Part shown: piece after piece, positions 6,048-6,220 of the stretch
Numbering within the stretch: position 1 is the first letter of the stretch
How the letters are laid out: each line of letters starts with the position of its first letter
Assembly: GCA_964344435.1 (NCBI GenBank)
Contig: CAYFNH010000116.1
Coordinates: 1-6,220, forward strand
Direction of reading: 5' to 3'
DNA length: 6,220 nt
DNA from: Thiopontia sp964344435
Lineage (GTDB): Bacteria > Pseudomonadota > Gammaproteobacteria > GCF-002020875
The notes under the pieces: model-generated
Seen by the model: only the letters and a program-made list of their open reading frames with translations
What the model was told of the DNA's origin: nothing
Databases searched by the model: none
Position numbers and translations under genes: made by a program

Positions 6048-6081
6048 GTACGGTGCACCAGAAACTCACCGTATATCTTGG
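6044..6081. promoter_or_regulatory. Dyad symmetry upstream of the cold-shock gene
   Basis: TACGGTG (6049-6055) and CACCGTA (6067-6073) are perfect 7-bp arms around an 11-nt loop. The pairing resumes outside with CCAAG (6044-6048) and CTTGG (6077-6081) after a 3-nt TAT bulge. No T-run follows, so it is not a canonical terminator. It could be an operator for the cold-shock promoter or part of an upstream transcript's end. Confidence 0.4.
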
Positions 6082-6220
6082 ATCTGAAAAGCAGCCACAA
6101 AGGTCACGCCAACAACATCACAATCTCTACCCGTGAATCGAGAACGATTTTATGGGAAAGATCCGGTGGTTACAAGCAACATTTCTCCTCTAACCAGCTT
6201 CTCATACCACTACCTCTACT
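6082..6220. other. Right-hand end with no convincing gene
   Basis: Nothing supportable is seen here. One plus frame is open from 6088 to the window edge with a GTG at 6133, but it has no Shine-Dalgarno and its predicted peptide has no recognisable motif. On the minus strand only peptides of about 10 residues are possible. This may be the promoter region of a gene to the right, or simple spacer. Confidence 0.4.

Noticed and set aside
6133..6220. Start of a plus-strand gene running off the right edge
   Set aside because: It has a GTG start only, no Shine-Dalgarno and no recognisable sequence in about 29 codons; more flanking sequence would be needed.

Overview
The window looks like chromosomal DNA from a moderately GC-rich proteobacterium, most likely a gammaproteobacterium. 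The evidence is indirect: a short CspA-type cold-shock protein with a classic N-terminus, compact genes with proteobacterial-style promoter and terminator signals, and Gln/Leu/Arg-rich proteins. No rRNA, tRNA, CRISPR array, transposase or phage gene was seen, so the species cannot be fixed from this sequence.

Layout. Positions 1-179 are non-coding: a perfect 17-bp-arm hairpin (53-89), an imperfect dyad (114-135) and a consensus -10 box (145-150) just before the first gene. Three tightly packed plus-strand genes follow. They encode a thiamine-pyrophosphate enzyme related to acetolactate synthase (180-1820), a large protein with a GT-A-like glycosyltransferase core (1839-3632), and a PaaK/CapK-type adenylate-forming ligase (3632-4936). 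Gaps are 18 bp and a 1-nt TGATG overlap, so this is almost certainly one operon. A minus-strand sulfotransferase gene (4898-5650) converges on the ligase gene, and the two coding regions overlap tail to tail by 39 bp. Next come a stem-loop terminator (about 5734-5757) and a minus-strand cold-shock gene (5781-5990). The last 230 bases hold the cold-shock leader, a 12-bp tandem repeat, a dyad and no convincing gene.

Working together (inference). A TPP-dependent decarboxylase/carboligase, a sugar-transferase-like protein, an acyl/aryl-acid activating enzyme and a PAPS-dependent sulfotransferase make a plausible set for building and sulfating a modified glycan, glycolipid or small secondary metabolite. 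No housekeeping branched-chain amino-acid genes lie alongside (no ilvN/ilvH small subunit, no ilvC), so the TPP enzyme is probably not the biosynthetic acetolactate synthase. The cold-shock gene looks unrelated. I do not recognise this four-gene combination as a named pathway; it is the best candidate here for an undescribed system.
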